Shown piece after piece: positions 1 through 12,996 of a DNA stretch of 64,000 bases. Position 1 is the stretch's first letter, and each line of letters starts with the position of its first letter. The translations under genes and the position numbers were made by a program. The notes beneath the pieces were generated by a model, which searched no databases, was not told the DNA's origin, and was given only the letters and a program-made list of their open reading frames with translations. The DNA comes from Fulvia fulva. Lineage: Eukaryota > Ascomycota > Dothideomycetes > Mycosphaerellales > Mycosphaerellaceae. Location: positions 1,054,001-1,118,000 of the forward strand of contig NC_063014.1 of the NCBI RefSeq assembly GCF_020509005.1, written 5' to 3'.

Positions 1-2590
1 AAACTAGGGAAAGGCCTACTAGGCCAATATCTAGGCGTACCTCGATAACTCCGAGAGGCTAGTCTAGATCGCGTAGTAGTAATACAATAGTAAAGACGAG
101 ATAGACGAGGTAGTCTAAGGGTTAATAGACGAAATAAGAAAAGCGACCTTACTTTACGTTCCGCTTACCTAACTAACGACATAGTCTAAACTATACTAGA
201 CGCCGGAGTGTACTACGGTAGTAAGAGAAGTAAGGAGAGCCCGCCGGGTGTAGACGAGTAGCTATAGCGAGGAGGCCTAGAACGTATATAGGGAGGCATA
301 CTAATAGAAGAAAGCTATAATACGAAGGGAGAAAGTAGTCGGCTAGAGGGCTATAGTAGAAGAAATCGCCGGTAAGCTAGAGAGGATATAGAAGCTAGCG
401 AAATAGGCCCGATAGGACCCTATATAGGGCCCCTCCTTCTCTATCCTAGCGCTATAATCGCCTAGTAGCCCGGTTAGCGACCCCGAGGCCAAGGCGCGTC
501 TACTAGCTAGCAAGTTCTTCCCGCCCCTAGTCGAGGCTAATCTAAGCGATATAAATAGCTCTACTCCCCTAGCGCCTAGTATCGCGGTCTAATAGGAGGT
601 GTCCGAGGGAGAAGTTACCGCTATACTTAGGAAGTTACCGGCGAAGAAAGCCCCGGGGCCGGATAGGATCCTAAACGAGCTACTAAAGAAGTGTAGAGAT
701 CAACTAGCCCTAGTAGTTATAGCGATCTTTAACGCCTACCTATAGACCGGATACTACCCGATAGCTTTTAAACAATCGACGATAGTGGTCCTACGTAAGC
801 CGTAAAAGGAAGACTATACGTAGGTAAAGTCGTACCGCCTAATTGCGCTCCTTAACACTCTTAGGAAGGCGCTTAAGAAGCTAGTTATAACGAGACTCTC
901 CGAGGCGGTAGAGGAACACTCCCTACTCCCGGACACCTAGATAGGTGCGCGCCTATAGCGATCGACGCTATCCGCGATAGAACTTATCACCTCTTAGGTA
1001 AAGGCTATCTAGTATAAGAATAGGGATAAGGTGGCTTCCTTACTTAGCCTAGACATATCGGGAGCCTTTGACTACGTGTTATACCCGCGGCTACTCTATA
1101 TCCTAAGGTCGAAAGGACTCCCTAAGTAGCTTGTTAACTTCGTACGGTCCTACCTCCAAAACTATAGTACGTCGATCCTAGTCGGCTAGTATAGAAGCCT
1201 ATTTTAAGTAGTCTATACTAGAAGCCCGTAAGGCTTAACGCTAGTACCTATTCTGTTCCTCTTCTTTATAGCGACGCTACTCCTAGCCCTAGAATCCTAG
1301 AACACCGCTACAAGCGGCTTCGTAGACGACACGAACATCCTAGCGTAGTCTTCCTCGACTAAGGAGAACTATAGGCTACTAGAAGAGAAGCACAAGATCT
1401 ACGAGGACTAGGCTAGGAGGTACGGGGCTCGGTTTACCCTAGAAAAGTACAATCTAATACACTTTACGCGCCGGCTACGGTTCTATAATATATAAGCTTC
1501 TATCTAGATATAGGGGCATACGACTAACCCGGTAAATTAGCTTAGGATCCTCGGACTATAGGTAGACCCGGCGCTACGGTAGAGGAAGTACGTATAGGCA
1601 ATATTACGGAAAGCTAAATAGAATATAGCATTATGCTAGAGGCTCACTACGTCTATATAGGGGGCGGACTTCCGGTAGTTACGACTTCTATATACGGCTA
1701 TTATACGGCCAGTCCTTACCTATAGTAGCTAAGTGTAGTCCTTAGGCGAGAGGGCCTACCTATCGAAGGGACTCGTCGCGCCGCTAGCGAAGATCTAAAA
1801 CTAATGCCTAAGGAAGGTTACCGGGGTATATAAGTCGATACTAACGAGGATACTTAAGTACGAGACCGCTATACCGCCGATCGACCTATATATCTAGGGA
1901 CTACGGACCTCCTACTTAGGCAAGTCGGTATAGTACCTAGTATAGAAGGTTATCGCTAGTATAGTCGTAAGGGCCCGCGATTAAGTACTAGCGTATAAGG
2001 GTATAGGACCCGGAAACGAGCCGAACTACCGGGTAAGGGACGAATAGCTAGTAATATAATAGGAAGGTAAGAAATCGTTTATAGAGTAACTATAGAAAGA
2101 GAGGTAGAACAACTAGGTTATAGGGTATAGTAGACGCCCTTAGCTAGCGGGACAACCTAAGGAATAGTTAGCTACGAAATCCGCGAATAGGTACCCCCTA
2201 AAGCTTATCTACTACCGCCTTATAAGGGTATAGAGTAGTATAGTAACCTAACTACGAAGCGAATATATCGGTCTCTAGGGGTACCTATTATAGAGGAAGG
2301 TTCTAGGATACACGAATACTAGCTACCCCTACGGCTATCGCTTCTAGAACGTACGGTACGTACTCCTCGTCTATCCGAGGTAGTCGCTAGGAAGGGGGGA
2401 GTAGATAGTAAAGGCGAGGAACCGGACGATTAGGGCACTTCTTAATAACGCTAAGGACCTACGGCGTATTACGAACTAGATACTAGAGAAGGGCTGGCTA
2501 GAATAGTACCGCCTAGTAGGAGCAGTATAGGAAGAGAGGATACGACGTAGCGCGACGAGACCGGGTAGGAGCGGTGGCTAACGGGGTAAT
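1..2590 (+). pseudogene. LINE ORF2 remnant (reverse transcriptase), RIP-inactivated
   Basis: ORF2 of Tad-type LINEs encodes an endonuclease plus a reverse transcriptase for target-primed reverse transcription in the nucleus. Reading through the stops, the plus strand gives KAPGPDRIL at 641-675, SLDISGAFD at about 1046-1072, and GFVDDTNI at about 1316-1336, which is the RT active-site motif with both Asp retained. Towards the C-terminus (2320-2400) a degenerate Cys/His cluster reads YPYGYRF-x-NVRYVLLVYPR; the Tyr residues stand where Cys or His is usual in this family (TGC>TAC, CAC>TAC). Dozens of TAG stops lie at expected Gln or Trp positions. The first about 600 bases are linker and end of the endonuclease region. 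The window starts inside the gene, so no start codon can be chosen. Confidence 0.85.
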
Positions 2591-2760
2591 GACATAGACT
2601 ACGTACGTTTAGAGGGAAAGCTAATCTAGATAAGGAGTAGTCGGGGGCGGGAAGGGCTTTTACCTATTCGGATTTCCCTTTATATATAATAATAGATATA
2701 TACCTATATAGGCCGGATAGGGTCCTAGAACAGGGGAATAACAAATCTATCTATCTATTA
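2591..2760 (+). other. LINE L1 3' UTR and (TCTA)n-type tail
   Basis: This is non-coding sequence after the ORF2 stop, including a pyrimidine/purine stretch and a short tail of TCTA units ending at 2760. The same 3' UTR occurs reverse-complemented at 24545-24700 in LINE L2, which confirms family identity and marks the 3' end. This LINE family ends in a short tetranucleotide repeat rather than poly(A). Confidence 0.75.
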
Positions 2761-5240
2761 TACCGCTCCGGTAGGTCCTACGTCCGTCGTATTAGGCTAT
2801 CGGGCTTTCTACCTTATTTACCCGGTCGATATACGATCTTAAAGAAGAACTAGGAGAGGAATTCGGCCTAGCGTACTTAGTATCGGTTTAGCTCTTTCGT
2901 AGTTATAAACTACTCTAGGTCTTTATAGTCGGAGTAGACTAGTACCGGCTTGCCGCTATCCTATAGGTTCTTAAAGTAGCCTTACTCGCTATCTATATCT
3001 CCGGCTATAAGCTTAGGTCGCTAATCCTCGAAGGCCTTAACGATCGTAAGTAGTTCCTTATCGTAGATGTCGTAATTATATTCCTAGGGGGACATCTTCT
3101 TAGAAAGGTAAGCGATAGGTCGTAGTACGCCGTCTTTATCTCGCTAGCTAAGTATACTAGCCGTTACGAAGTTAGATATATTAGTTTCGAGTACTGTCTC
3201 TCTTCCGGGTTTTAATATAGCTAATATAACACCTTCGGCGTCTATAAATACCTAGTTAAGTTCCTCGAATACGGATTGACATTCTAAGGACTATATAAAT
3301 ACTACGTCCTTCTTAGTAAGCCTAATTAGCGGTAGGACGATCTTGCTATAGTTCTTAATAAATCTTCGGTAAAAGCCTATAAATCCGTTAAACGCGAGGA
3401 TATCCTTAGCCGACTACGGCGTAGCCTAGTCTCGTATAGCCTATACTTTAGCTAGGTCTATAGACACGCCGTCCTTACTAATAATAAGCACTAGATACTT
3501 CGTAGATTACGTATAGAACTCGTACTTAGAGAAGTCTAGTTATAATACCGCGTCTTAAATCTTCTAAAGGACCTTCTTTATATATCCTATATACTCTTCT
3601 AGAGTGTCGCTAAAGATAAGAATGTCGTCTAAGTATATAGAGTAGAAATTATCTAGGAACTCGCAAAGAGTGTCGTTAATATAAGATTGAAATGTGTATA
3701 GCGTATTATATAATCTAAACGGTATTACTAAGTACTCGAACTGTCTATATCTAGTAGTAAATACGGTCTTCTATTCGTGACCCTACGTAATACGGATACG
3801 ATTAAAGGCGGCGATTATATGGAGCTTAGTAAACTACTTCTTACCCGCTATCCTATAAAGCGTGTCTTATATTAAGGGGATAGGGTATCTAGACTTTAAC
3901 GTAATAGCGTTTAGGCCGCAATAGTCTACGTATACCCGAAGTCTACTACTAGGCTTACGTACTATAAGTACAGGCGAAGCTATATCCGCTCGTCCTACGT
4001 ACCTTCGAATCTTCTAGTCGGCTAGGTAGCTATCCGTCTAACGCTTAATCACTTTATCCTCCTAAAACGATATACGAAATAGATACTTAAAAGGTAACTT
4101 ACTTCCTTCCTTAAGGTTAATCTTATAATCGATACCTAGTCGGTATAGTAGTAGCTTATATACCGCCTAAGCCGAGAAAGTTCGGGCGTACTTACGGTAC
4201 TCGGGTAGTAGGTGATCTACCGGGTCTATAATATTGTCCTTATTAAGCGATTTGTAGAACCGGTTAATATCTACTTACGCGTACATTTTATACGTCCGTA
4301 ACGAGGGCCCGGATCTTTCTACTACTAGTATAAAGGCTACGGCTCGAGCGTCTAGTCGTTACGTAGTCTTATCGTCTACTACTATACTATAATTGCCTAT
4401 TATACGCCGTATAGAGTATGAGCTTAGCTAAGCGGTTAATATCGCGTACGAGTATAGAGGATCGGTACTTTGCTTCGATCCTAGTAGTTTATCCGTTTCT
4501 TAGATATATATAAGGTAGACTTAAGTACCCTTTCGTCTTATAAATATTATAAAAGCTCCTACTCCTACTTCTAGGATGTCTAGTAACTAATTATCCGGTA
4601 TTATAGTTACGGTTACTTCTACTAGCGTTCTCCGGTCCTTTCCTAAGGAGCGCCTATATAGCTTCTTAGTAGTGTCTCTTCCGTCTACTAGTACGGGTAG
4701 TCTAGTATAGAGACGGGGCTCCGGTTTATCCCCTATAGTTACTACCGGACGGAAGGTTTAATACGTCTATATAGGCTACTTCCCTTTATTATAGACTGAC
4801 TATACCTATACTAGCTTGCCGTCCTATAGGTATAGCTCTATATAGCGCTTAGAGTCGAGGGTTAGCGTCCTAGATTTATAATAGACACCTAGCTAATATA
4901 CTATACTCTAAGGCCTACCTAGGACTATATTATATTCGAGGTCGGTAAGCTACGTACTTACAACTTCCTTATAACTATTTAGGTCTAGTTCTATCGTTGT
5001 CTATTCCGTAATCTCTACTCCTAAGGTAGAGCTATCCGCTAGCGTAAGGAGTAGAGGCTCTAGTAACAAATAAACCTTTAAATTGTTATTATACGTATAT
5101 ATTCGGTCTATAAACTTAGAGTTAGTACCAATATTAAAGAACGACTAAGTTTTAATACTATTCGCTATACTAGGTATTACTAAGTATATTACTACCTTAG
5201 GTTACTATTCTTGTTCCTTTCGAATTGTTCTTAAGGAACG
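2761..5240 (-). pseudogene. Element A pol remnant: protease, RT, RNase H
   Basis: Pol makes the protease, reverse transcriptase and RNase H that process Gag-Pol and copy the element RNA into DNA inside the particle. The minus strand reads [14 protein letters not shown] at 3900-3962 (RT fingers), [10 protein letters not shown] at about 3610-3645 (RT active site, both Asp intact because the codons are GAC-GAC), and YSDYKDLE-stop-F at about 2905-2940 (RNase H). Near 2790-2850 it reads KIVYRPGK-stop-GRKPDSL, the linker after RNase H. Protease-like sequence lies roughly 4550-5150 but its catalytic motif could not be fixed. Many TAG/TAA stops replace Gln and Trp codons. The frame ends abruptly at 2761 beside the LINE tail, before any integrase. 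Confidence 0.85.
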
Positions 5241-7600
5241 CGAAGATATCCTTAGCCCTTTACCTAGTAGCGGTAGTAGCTCTAGTTCTTTTAGACTTCT
5301 AAGAGGCCTAACACTTACTACGCTTAAGTACTAGCCTGACTATTTCCCCGCTATTATAGAGTAGGTAGACAGGGTAGTATCTTATAGTCGAAGAGCTTAT
5401 ATACTCGATTAGTAAGGCGGAATCCGGTCTTACAACACTTCTTATAGCGGCCTTCGTTTATATATCGAGTATTCTTAGCGTTATCGAGAGGACCGATATT
5501 AGCGGCCTATATACTAACTTCGCTACGATCCGCCTACGCCTTACGGGTACGTCGAGAGCGTTCTCCGCTACCGCTACTACCTCTATTATTATTACTAGAA
5601 CCGGCGGTAGGTAGGTCGGTCTTCTCGTCCTTCTTACTATCCTCCTATTATCCTTCTTAGTAGGCTACTTTCTCGGGTATAGTATACCGACTAGGCGGAA
5701 ATCCTCCTTAGCTCGATATAAGTTATCTTCTATAGCTTTAAACGTCTATAGGTCCTTAGAGATAAACTTCTAGAGATACCGGTAATTTAGCTTACGCTTA
5801 AGTATATCGACGTAGTCCTCTTAATCGCGGTGAAGCTATATAATGTTCGTACTCTTTCTAAATAAGACGTTAAACTTAGTAAAGGAGTCGTTATGTCTAT
5901 CTACTTACTTTAAGGCGGCTATATCGTCGCGTACGCGAGCCTTCGCGTTACGCTTACTATAGCGCTTACGTAAGTCCTTTATAAGCTTATTAAGTATCTT
6001 ATATATACGGTCGCCCTTTACGCTAGTAAGGGACGGGATTTGAGGTCCGATTAATTAGAACGCGCTACCCTTAATATAGTTATATACGAACTTTAACGTA
6101 GCCTTCGAGGTACGGAACGTAGTGTTCTATAGCTTAGTTTCTAAGGTGTTCTACTATACCTAGAACGTTAGCCCGATAGGCGTATTATCCTTGTTCCTAT
6201 TGCCGCTAAACTTCTTTACCTCCGTCTTATCTATCTTAAATATAACGTTAAGGTTTAGGTCGATATTAAGTATCGTATCCTAGTCCGCGTCGAGCTCCTC
6301 GTCCTTACTCTTACGCTTACTCTTCTTAGACTTCTTCTTACGGTACTTACGGCGATCTTCGTTACCGCTAGGCTCGGAGTTAGAATCGGAGTCGGACGAG
6401 CTCGAGCTATCGGAGCTATTAGATAGGTTATCGTCTTAGGCACTATCCTTACGCGATCCGCGGCCGCGACGTCCTTACTTAGGCTTCTCGGCAAGTCGCT
6501 TCTTTCGGTCTATAATTTCGTCGTCCTTAGTCTTCTTAATATACTCGATCTCGCGGTTATAGTCCTTAGCGGTAGACTTGTAGTTAGAGAGCTTATTTTC
6601 GACGTCGCTCTATTAGTTCTCGAGCTCCTAGATACGATTAACGTACTCTACGATCTAGTCGTTAAGTTTAGAGAGCTCTACGTTCTTGTCTTAAATCTAC
6701 GACATAGCGTTAAGTATATATTTGCGGTTCTTAGCTATATCCGGCGTAGGCGGCAGTTTCTTAAAATCGTCGACCTACTATTAGAGTAGATCACGGGCTA
6801 CTATTAGCTAGTCGCGATCCTTTACGGCGGTGTCGCGTTCCTTAGTCGTATTGTCTAAGCTCTTCTAGATATTATTACGATCGGCTATAATTGCCTTTAG
6901 ATCGTCCTTTACTTTAGCGATATCCGGCTCGTTCCTCGTATACTTATCGACCTTATTCGTAAGATACTTAACCTACTTATCTACCTTCTACTATAATATC
7001 TATATATCTAACTTCTTCTACTTAAACTCGGCCTTGCCCTACTCTAGCTTATTCTAGGCTGTCCTAACCGCTACTCTCTTATCCTAAAGCTTATTATACG
7101 CCTAGACGAATATCTTTAACAACTCGGTTATATTATAGTCGTCGGCTTAGGCGCGTCGAAGTAGGTAATAGATCGTAGATAGTACTTTAGGTATACTAGC
7201 TATAAGGGCTTAGAACTCGGTTATATCTAGGTTCTTTAGCTCCTCTAGATTATAGCGGAAAGTCTTAGCTGCCTATTATTCTCCTTCTCCTTTATCTATT
7301 ACTATATCATCGTTATAATTAAACTCGATATCCTATCTAGTCGTATATTCTTTCACTTCGTCGTCCCGGATATAGTCGGAGAGGTTGATCGTCTTAGGCG
7401 GTTTAGTAACTATTTATATTAGTTACTTAACACGCTACTATATTTGCTCGTTAGTAAGCTATTAGGGTTAGGTTTAGTGACCTTAAGTCTAGCTACTATT
7501 AAATATAAGCGACTCGCGGCGGATCTTAGGGCGACTAGTAAGGAGGGAGTACCTACTACCTATACTCTTAGCTAGTATCTTATTAATAAAGGTGCGATTG
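5241..7600 (-). pseudogene. Element A gag remnant with coiled coil and degenerate zinc knuckle
   Basis: Gag forms the capsid and nucleocapsid of the particle. The minus strand shows a long charged coiled-coil-like region (about 6500-7350, rich in Lys, Asp and Glu heptads), then a Ser/Asp/Lys-rich segment at about 6290-6480. A capsid-like core reading TFRTSKATLKFVYNYIKGSAF lies near 6040-6120. A degenerate CCHC knuckle near 5401-5470 reads RYKKCCKTGFRL, with Tyr at the first Cys and Phe at the His. Layout and core resemble the gag of element B (22340-24531). Stops are frequent. The ATG could not be assigned; the open-looking frame starts near 7570-7600. Confidence 0.75.
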
Positions 7601-7711
7601 TTCTTATTAACTTAGACCTATCGCGTTTGTCGCGCGATTAGTATAGAAAACTCGCAATAAGCGTAGTTTCTATATCTTTAACCTATTACTTTATAGATCC
7701 TTCGTAGGACG
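7601..7711 (-). other. Element A 5' leader remnant
   Basis: This short stretch lies between the gag frame of A and the start of the copia 1 LTR. It should be the 5' untranslated leader of A, but no gypsy LTR or primer-binding site is recognisable before the copia LTR begins at 7712. Confidence 0.4.
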
Positions 7712-7929
7712 TATTGAGAATATATAGGTCATAGGGTCAACATTAGGTGCTTAGGGGGATTAGTAATCAGGGCTTGCTAGTCAAGTCCTAAGTATAGCTG
7801 TCCCTCCTAAAACACCTATACTAACACCGGCGATACTGTATATAGATATACGCTATCCTATTAGGTCCTTCTTCGTCTTTCGTATAATCCGCCGTCTTCT
7901 ACTACTACGCAACTCGTACCTATTTAACA
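7712..7929 (+). repeat. copia 1 5' LTR (divergent variant)
   Basis: It starts TATTGAGAATATATAGG, a RIP-altered form of the family start TGTTGAGAACATACAGG seen in copia 2, and ends CTATTTAACA. The 3' part from about 7815 matches the 3' LTR closely. The part at about 7755-7815 does not, and it lacks the palindrome found in the other LTRs. Length is 218 bp against 234 bp for the other three complete LTRs of this family. Confidence 0.8.
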
Positions 7930-7960
7930 GGTTATAAGCCCGGGTTAGCAACTCGGTGTT
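7930..7960 (+). promoter_or_regulatory. copia 1 primer-binding site (initiator tRNA-Met type)
   Basis: Immediately after the LTR the sequence reads GGTTATAAGCCCGGG. In copia 2 the less mutated version reads GGTTATGAGCCCGAG. This is complementary to the CUCAUAA anticodon loop of initiator tRNA-Met. Priming from an internal cut of that tRNA (a half-tRNA primer) is known for copia-type elements. The assignment rests on position and complementarity only. Confidence 0.65.
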
Positions 7961-8079
7961 TCACCCTCGACAAAGTCGTATTAGAGTTATTCCTCTTTAG
8001 AACAAAAGGAAGGCAGACTAGAGGCCGCACCCGCATTGTATAGGAAGCTACAGCCGTGCTGTAGGTATATATAAGACGT

Positions 8080-11000
8080 GAAAGAGCCTAGTAAGGCACT
8101 GTTAGACTCCGAGTTAGGGAGCCTGTACTAATACCTTAGACAAGTAGGCGAGCTTACTAAGAAGAGTCGCTCTCCGGACATCGCGTTCGTATCGACTAAC
8201 TGTTCATTCTAAGAGAGCCGTAGTGTCTTAGAAAACCCCTCTACTAAGAGAGTTACGCTATAGTATCTTAGTACTAATACGATCCTTACCGACCGACTTT
8301 CCTCCTCTTCCCGGCGGATAGTTATCCTCTCCGCTATTAACCTCGCGTTCGGTTTATCCCATTTCGATCCGATCGCGTACGACCGAATATATACTTTTAC
8401 CTAAGGGTAGCTAACCTATCCCTTAACTTATAAAAATAGAGAACGAGACTAGGTTTATAAGAAAGAGAGTAGTACCTCTTCTAATAAGAGAGAACCACGA
8501 AATATAGTTCAAGCTAATAAGAATACACCTAGTATTAAAGTAGGTTAACTAGGTCCTCGAAGACATTATTACGGACATTCCCGCTACAACCCTATCTATA
8601 GCGACACCCTCTATATTATCGGAGTTATACCTTCCTTTAGATCAAGCGATAAGGAAGGCATCGTATAGACGGTACAATGTAACGGCCCTATATAAGATGT
8701 ATATCTGTCTATAGATAGATGACTAAGAGATAATATACGAGATCCGGTATACGAAGGAGTTGTAGGAATAGGCTAAAGCTAAATATAAGAGAAGACTTCT
8801 CGCTACTAGAAGAAGTTTGCTTTAGTAATACACTAATTTCGTGATAACAGAGGACTAGTCAATAGATGACGCCTAGTAGGAGCTTAGCTTAATTATAAGG
8901 AGGGCTGTTTTAATCTCGCCTTAGTTCTAAGACATTAAGACTAAGGACAGAAAGATCTAGCAACTCTTAGTAGCTCTACTAGACTCATTTGGCTCAATTC
9001 GCGATGTAATTAATGCCTAGGTGATCTCTTACTACAAGACATTCTTATAATTCTTAGGGAGAAGTAAGAATTAATGATTTATTAAGGGATAGCTATGTTC
9101 GCTAAGAAGGGTTTCTAGGGCAAGCTTACGTACTATCTCTACGGTAGTAACCATTTTATAAGCAAGTGCCTACACCTTTCTATAGCTTAGTAGGCTGTTA
9201 GGAATAAGGACAAACTAGCTAGGGTTACCTACCCTACTAAGAGACAACCGTCACCACCTCGTAGGAGGTCATTATTACTAAACCTTCGTAATGTCCTTAA
9301 GGTAATAACGGACCTTATAAAGTAGATAAAGGAGAGCCGCAAGCCCAAGGCCTCCTCTAGTAAGCCTATAAGGGCCTATACGACCTAGGAAGACGTATTA
9401 GACTCTAAGATACTATTACAAGATAATGATGTTGATAAGGTTGCCTATTCTACTATAGAAGCTAAAGGTAAGTACCCCTCGTCCGAGTGGTTACTTAACT
9501 CTTATATATCATTATATATAACTGACTAAGATTCACTATTTAGGACGCTAAAGCCTCTTTAAAAGAGGAAGTGGATCAAGGTTAGGGGTGACTATCTATA
9601 AGCTATATATATAGGAAGTGTAGTAATAGGTAGTCCTTCTAGAAAGTAAATTGTCTTAGAAAATGTCCTATTTGTTCCTAGCCTTAGAGTTAGTCTTGTT
9701 TCGTAGAATTAGTTTAGCTAATAGTTTGCTATCTAACTACCTAGTTTCACCCTAAAATCCTTATCTAGTAAACCCGTTGTCTAGACTAAACTTCGAGGAG
9801 GAGTACCGTTTATCTACTCGATCTCGGAAATTCTTAAGCTATAGTATACTAGTATACTCTTTTAAGAACGTGACGGTACCGCTATAGCTAATACTAAGTC
9901 CGAAGATTAGTAAGAGCTATAGTATAGAAGATGTATACACCTTAGTAAGGGACTACTAAGAAACCTATATAGAGTTACTAATAAGAAAGATCCTATTCCT
10001 GTTCCTTCTAAATACTAGAATTGTAAGGTCTGCTCCCTTGTAAATATAAGGAAGTTCAAAGGACCTACTATAGAGAGGAAAGGGGAGAGGCTAGCCCTTA
10101 TCTCTATTGACATCTATAGGCCTTTTTAGGGCGCAGTCTCTAAGCTAGGATATAAATATTAGCTTAAGATTATAGACAACTTCTCTAGGAAGAAGTAGGT
10201 AATCCCTTTAAAGGCTAGGAGCGACGCTCCTACAGCCCTACGGGATTAGAAGGTCTAGGCAGAACGGTAGTCAAGGTACTTTCTGTCTACGATCCGTAGT
10301 AATAGTATAAAGGTAATTCTCGCCTTACTAAAAGAGTAGGAGAAGGAGTTTGGTACTTAGATAGACACAATTGATGCCTATAACTCTCTTCAAAATGGAC
10401 CTATAGAAAGGTCAATTTAAGCCTCTAAGAATATAGTCCGGGCTATACTTAAAGACTCTAGCATGCTAGTTAAGTTCTGGCCAGAAGCTTTGTAAGCACA
10501 GACTGTAATCAGAAACAGACTGCCTAATAGTCCGATCATTGATAGTATTGCTCTTTTACTAGAAGAAGCCTTTACTAGCTAAGTACCGTCAGTCGACCAT
10601 TTCCGCGTCTAGGGATATAAAGCTGTGGTCTATATAGACCTAAGAGCCCAACCTTAAGGCTTAAGGAGAGACAAGTTAATAAACCGAGGAAAAGAAGCCG
10701 TGTTTGTAGGTTACTTAGAAAACACTACAAAACAATAGCTGTTCTAGGATCCCGATATAAAAGCTATAAAAGCGTATAGTCACGTCGACTAGTTTAAGAA
10801 TAAGAAGGAGGGAGATATAGATCTTAGTATATCCTTTACTAACTAGCCGAGTCGAGCGCTATAGCGCAATCCTATTAGGAGGAAGCCCTTTAGGGCGAAA
10901 TTTTCCGATAGGAGATTATTAGAGACACCGTTACGAAGGCTAGGAGAAAATATTAAGGCGGTTTCAATACTATCGAAGGCCGATAACGGTAGATCTATAT

Positions 11001-12960
11001 AGAACCTACCTAAGTTAATAAAACTATAGTAACCGCTATTTATATAACTTCCCCCTCCCCTAAAGGACATTAGGGAATACTAGAAGTTTAGAGATTAGGG
11101 TACTCTAATAAAAGAAAAAGAAGATATCGTTCAGTTCGACCTATCTAAACACCTAGCGCTACCTTAGGTTATAGGCAACAAGAGGTCAAGGGGGGACGGA
11201 GATAATAACTCTAAAGAGTATAAGGCTAAATACTATAAGGCTCTTATCGCCTAGATGTTCTATCTAGACCCTATAATGAGCTAGGTAGAGGAGATTCTGA
11301 ACGACGTAGAAGAACATACATTTGCTACTATTAGGTAGGCTATAGCCTATTAGTAGGAAGTGCCAATCCTAAAGTCCTATAAGGTAGCCGTAGGAGACCC
11401 CGAATAGGGACATATATAGAGAGAGGTAATCGAGAACGAACTTATTGCCTTAGTAAGCAATAATACCTAGGAAGTAGTTATACCGCTAAAGGGTACGAAT
11501 CTAATTACTTCTAGGTAGGTCTTTAATATGAAAAGAATAATCAGTAGAGCTATTAAGAAGTTTAAGGCAAGACTAGTTATAAGAGGGTTTTTATAGAAAT
11601 ATAGGTTTGACTTCGAAGAGACCTTTATACCTACTATTAGACATAATACTCTCCGAGTATTTATAGCAGTAGTGTGTAAGAGAGATCTCGAGATGCACCT
11701 AGTAGATATGAATAATGCTTTTACCTAAAGTAGCCTTCTTAAAGACATCTATATAATCCTACCCCTAGGAGTTGAAGCACCTCTAAACATAGTGTTTAAG
11801 GTCCTACGAAGCCTTTATAGGCTTAAGCAAGCAGCTAGAGACTAGAACAAGCTCTATATTACGAAGCTAGAGAAGATTAGATTTACCTAGTCCTAGGTAG
11901 ATCTATGCCTACTTATCTATACGGATAGAGACCTTATAGTCCTTACCTATATAGATGACATACCTATTATAGCTCCGAAGCTATTAGATGTTTAGTAGTT
12001 TAAGGCTAAGCTTAGAAAAGTGTTTAAGATTGAAGATCTTAGTAAACCTACGAAGATCCTTAGAATAAGGATTATAAGAGATAGGTCCTAAGGCACTTTA
12101 AAGCTTAATTAAGGACACTATGTCTACACTAACTTAGCCAAGATGAACATAGCTAGAGAGAAGGCTACGCTAACCTACTCACCTATAGAGAGCTACGAGC
12201 ATTTAGTACCTACGGTACCTATAGATAAGAGGTATAACAAACAGGATTACTAGAGCTATAATAGTACCTAGATATAGCTAATAATAATAACAAGGCTAGA
12301 CTTAGTATTCCCCCTTAGAAGAATTAGCTTATATGTTACTAATCCCTCGTAGTAGTATATAAAGGCTTTAAAGAAGCTCTCCCGATACCTACGGTCGTAC
12401 CTAGACCTAGGTCTTATATATAGAAAGGGAGGGGGCAATCTCTAGGGATACTCGGACTCTAACTACGCTATAGACAAAGTGGATAGAGTCTTAATTCTAG
12501 GATACGTATAGTTCCTTTATAGATCACCTATATCCTAGATAAGTAGGAAGTAGAAGTCTGTTATAACATTAACAATAGAAGCTGAGTTTATAGCTATAAA
12601 CGTAGCCGTAAAGTAGTCACAATTTCTTACTACTGTCCTTAGGGAAATAGGGTGCCTAGAACTGGTAGGAAAGAGCTCTTTCTAGCCGAGTATAAGGGTA
12701 AGTAAGGGCACTATTAACGAGCTAAGGCTAGTTAAGCTTATAGGTAACAACTAAGCCGCTTTGACACTTATTAAAGATGCCTATATATATAAAAGGTCAA
12801 AGTATATTAATATTATATATAACTATATTAGACATCTCTAGTAGTAGAAGAAGATTATAGTGGACTACTACTATATAAAGGATATAGCTACTAATGGGTT
12901 AATAAAGCCCCTTAATAGCTAGTAGTTCTAAAACTTTATAAGGTAGCTCTAGCTTACGTA
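8080..12960 (+). pseudogene. copia 1 Gag-Pol polyprotein remnant
   Basis: Copia Gag-Pol encodes capsid, protease, integrase, RT and RNase H in that order. A plausible N-terminal frame runs 8100-8420, then a shifted frame reads RENHEI-stop-FKLIRIHL (about 8500), typical of a copia gag domain. A degenerate zinc knuckle at about 9118-9172 reads YYLYGSNHFISKCL, with Cys replaced by Tyr. The protease motif at about 9490-9510 reads EWLLNSYTS where LDSGCTS is usual. The integrase core lies at 10080-10560, with SIDIY and QNGPIERS. RT at 11570-12000 includes LVDMNNAFT and YIDDIPII. RNase H lies at 12400-12900. The polypurine-rich stretch before 12997 marks the 3' end. Stops and the Asp-to-Asn change in the protease make it inactive. 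Confidence 0.9.
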
Positions 12961-12996
12961 AAGGGATTATAGGAGACTATATAGCCTAAGTAGGAG

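Larger units (their letters stand above)
1..2760 (+). mobile_element. LINE L1, Tad-like non-LTR retrotransposon, 5' end outside window
   Basis: This is the 3' part of a non-LTR retrotransposon: the end of the endonuclease/linker region, the whole reverse transcriptase region, a Cys/His-rich C-terminus, a short 3' UTR and a tetranucleotide tail. The same family is present in opposite orientation at 24556-30846, where the missing upstream parts (ORF1 and endonuclease) can be seen. The tail ends at 2760 and directly abuts the RNase H region of a minus-strand gypsy element, so L1 probably inserted into that element. The left flank is not visible, so no target duplication can be tested. The frame is heavily broken by RIP-type stops, so the copy is dead. 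Confidence 0.9.
2761..7711 (-). mobile_element. Ty3/gypsy element A (gag, protease, RT, RNase H); integrase end missing
   Basis: This is a minus-strand Ty3/gypsy element with gene order gag, protease, RT, RNase H read right to left. It stops in the middle of pol at 2761, just after the RNase H domain, where LINE L1 abuts it. On the other side the gag 5' region runs into the LTR of copia 1 at 7712 and no gypsy LTR is seen. About half of pol (integrase, chromodomain) and both LTRs are therefore absent here. The element at 13231-14970 (D) holds exactly the missing integrase half in the opposite orientation; see findings. Confidence 0.85.

Noticed and set aside
6255..6494. A 79-codon minus-strand open frame rich in Arg/Ser/Thr.
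   Set aside because: It is out of frame with the gag of element A, whose Ser/Asp/Lys-rich segment covers the same bases. Its composition is a by-product of that repeat-like region.
10843..11070. A 75-codon minus-strand open frame, with a near-identical one at 59244-59471 on the plus strand.
   Set aside because: Both are antisense to the copia pol in the same place in copia 1 and copia 2. Their conservation comes from the shared element and no independent gene is indicated.
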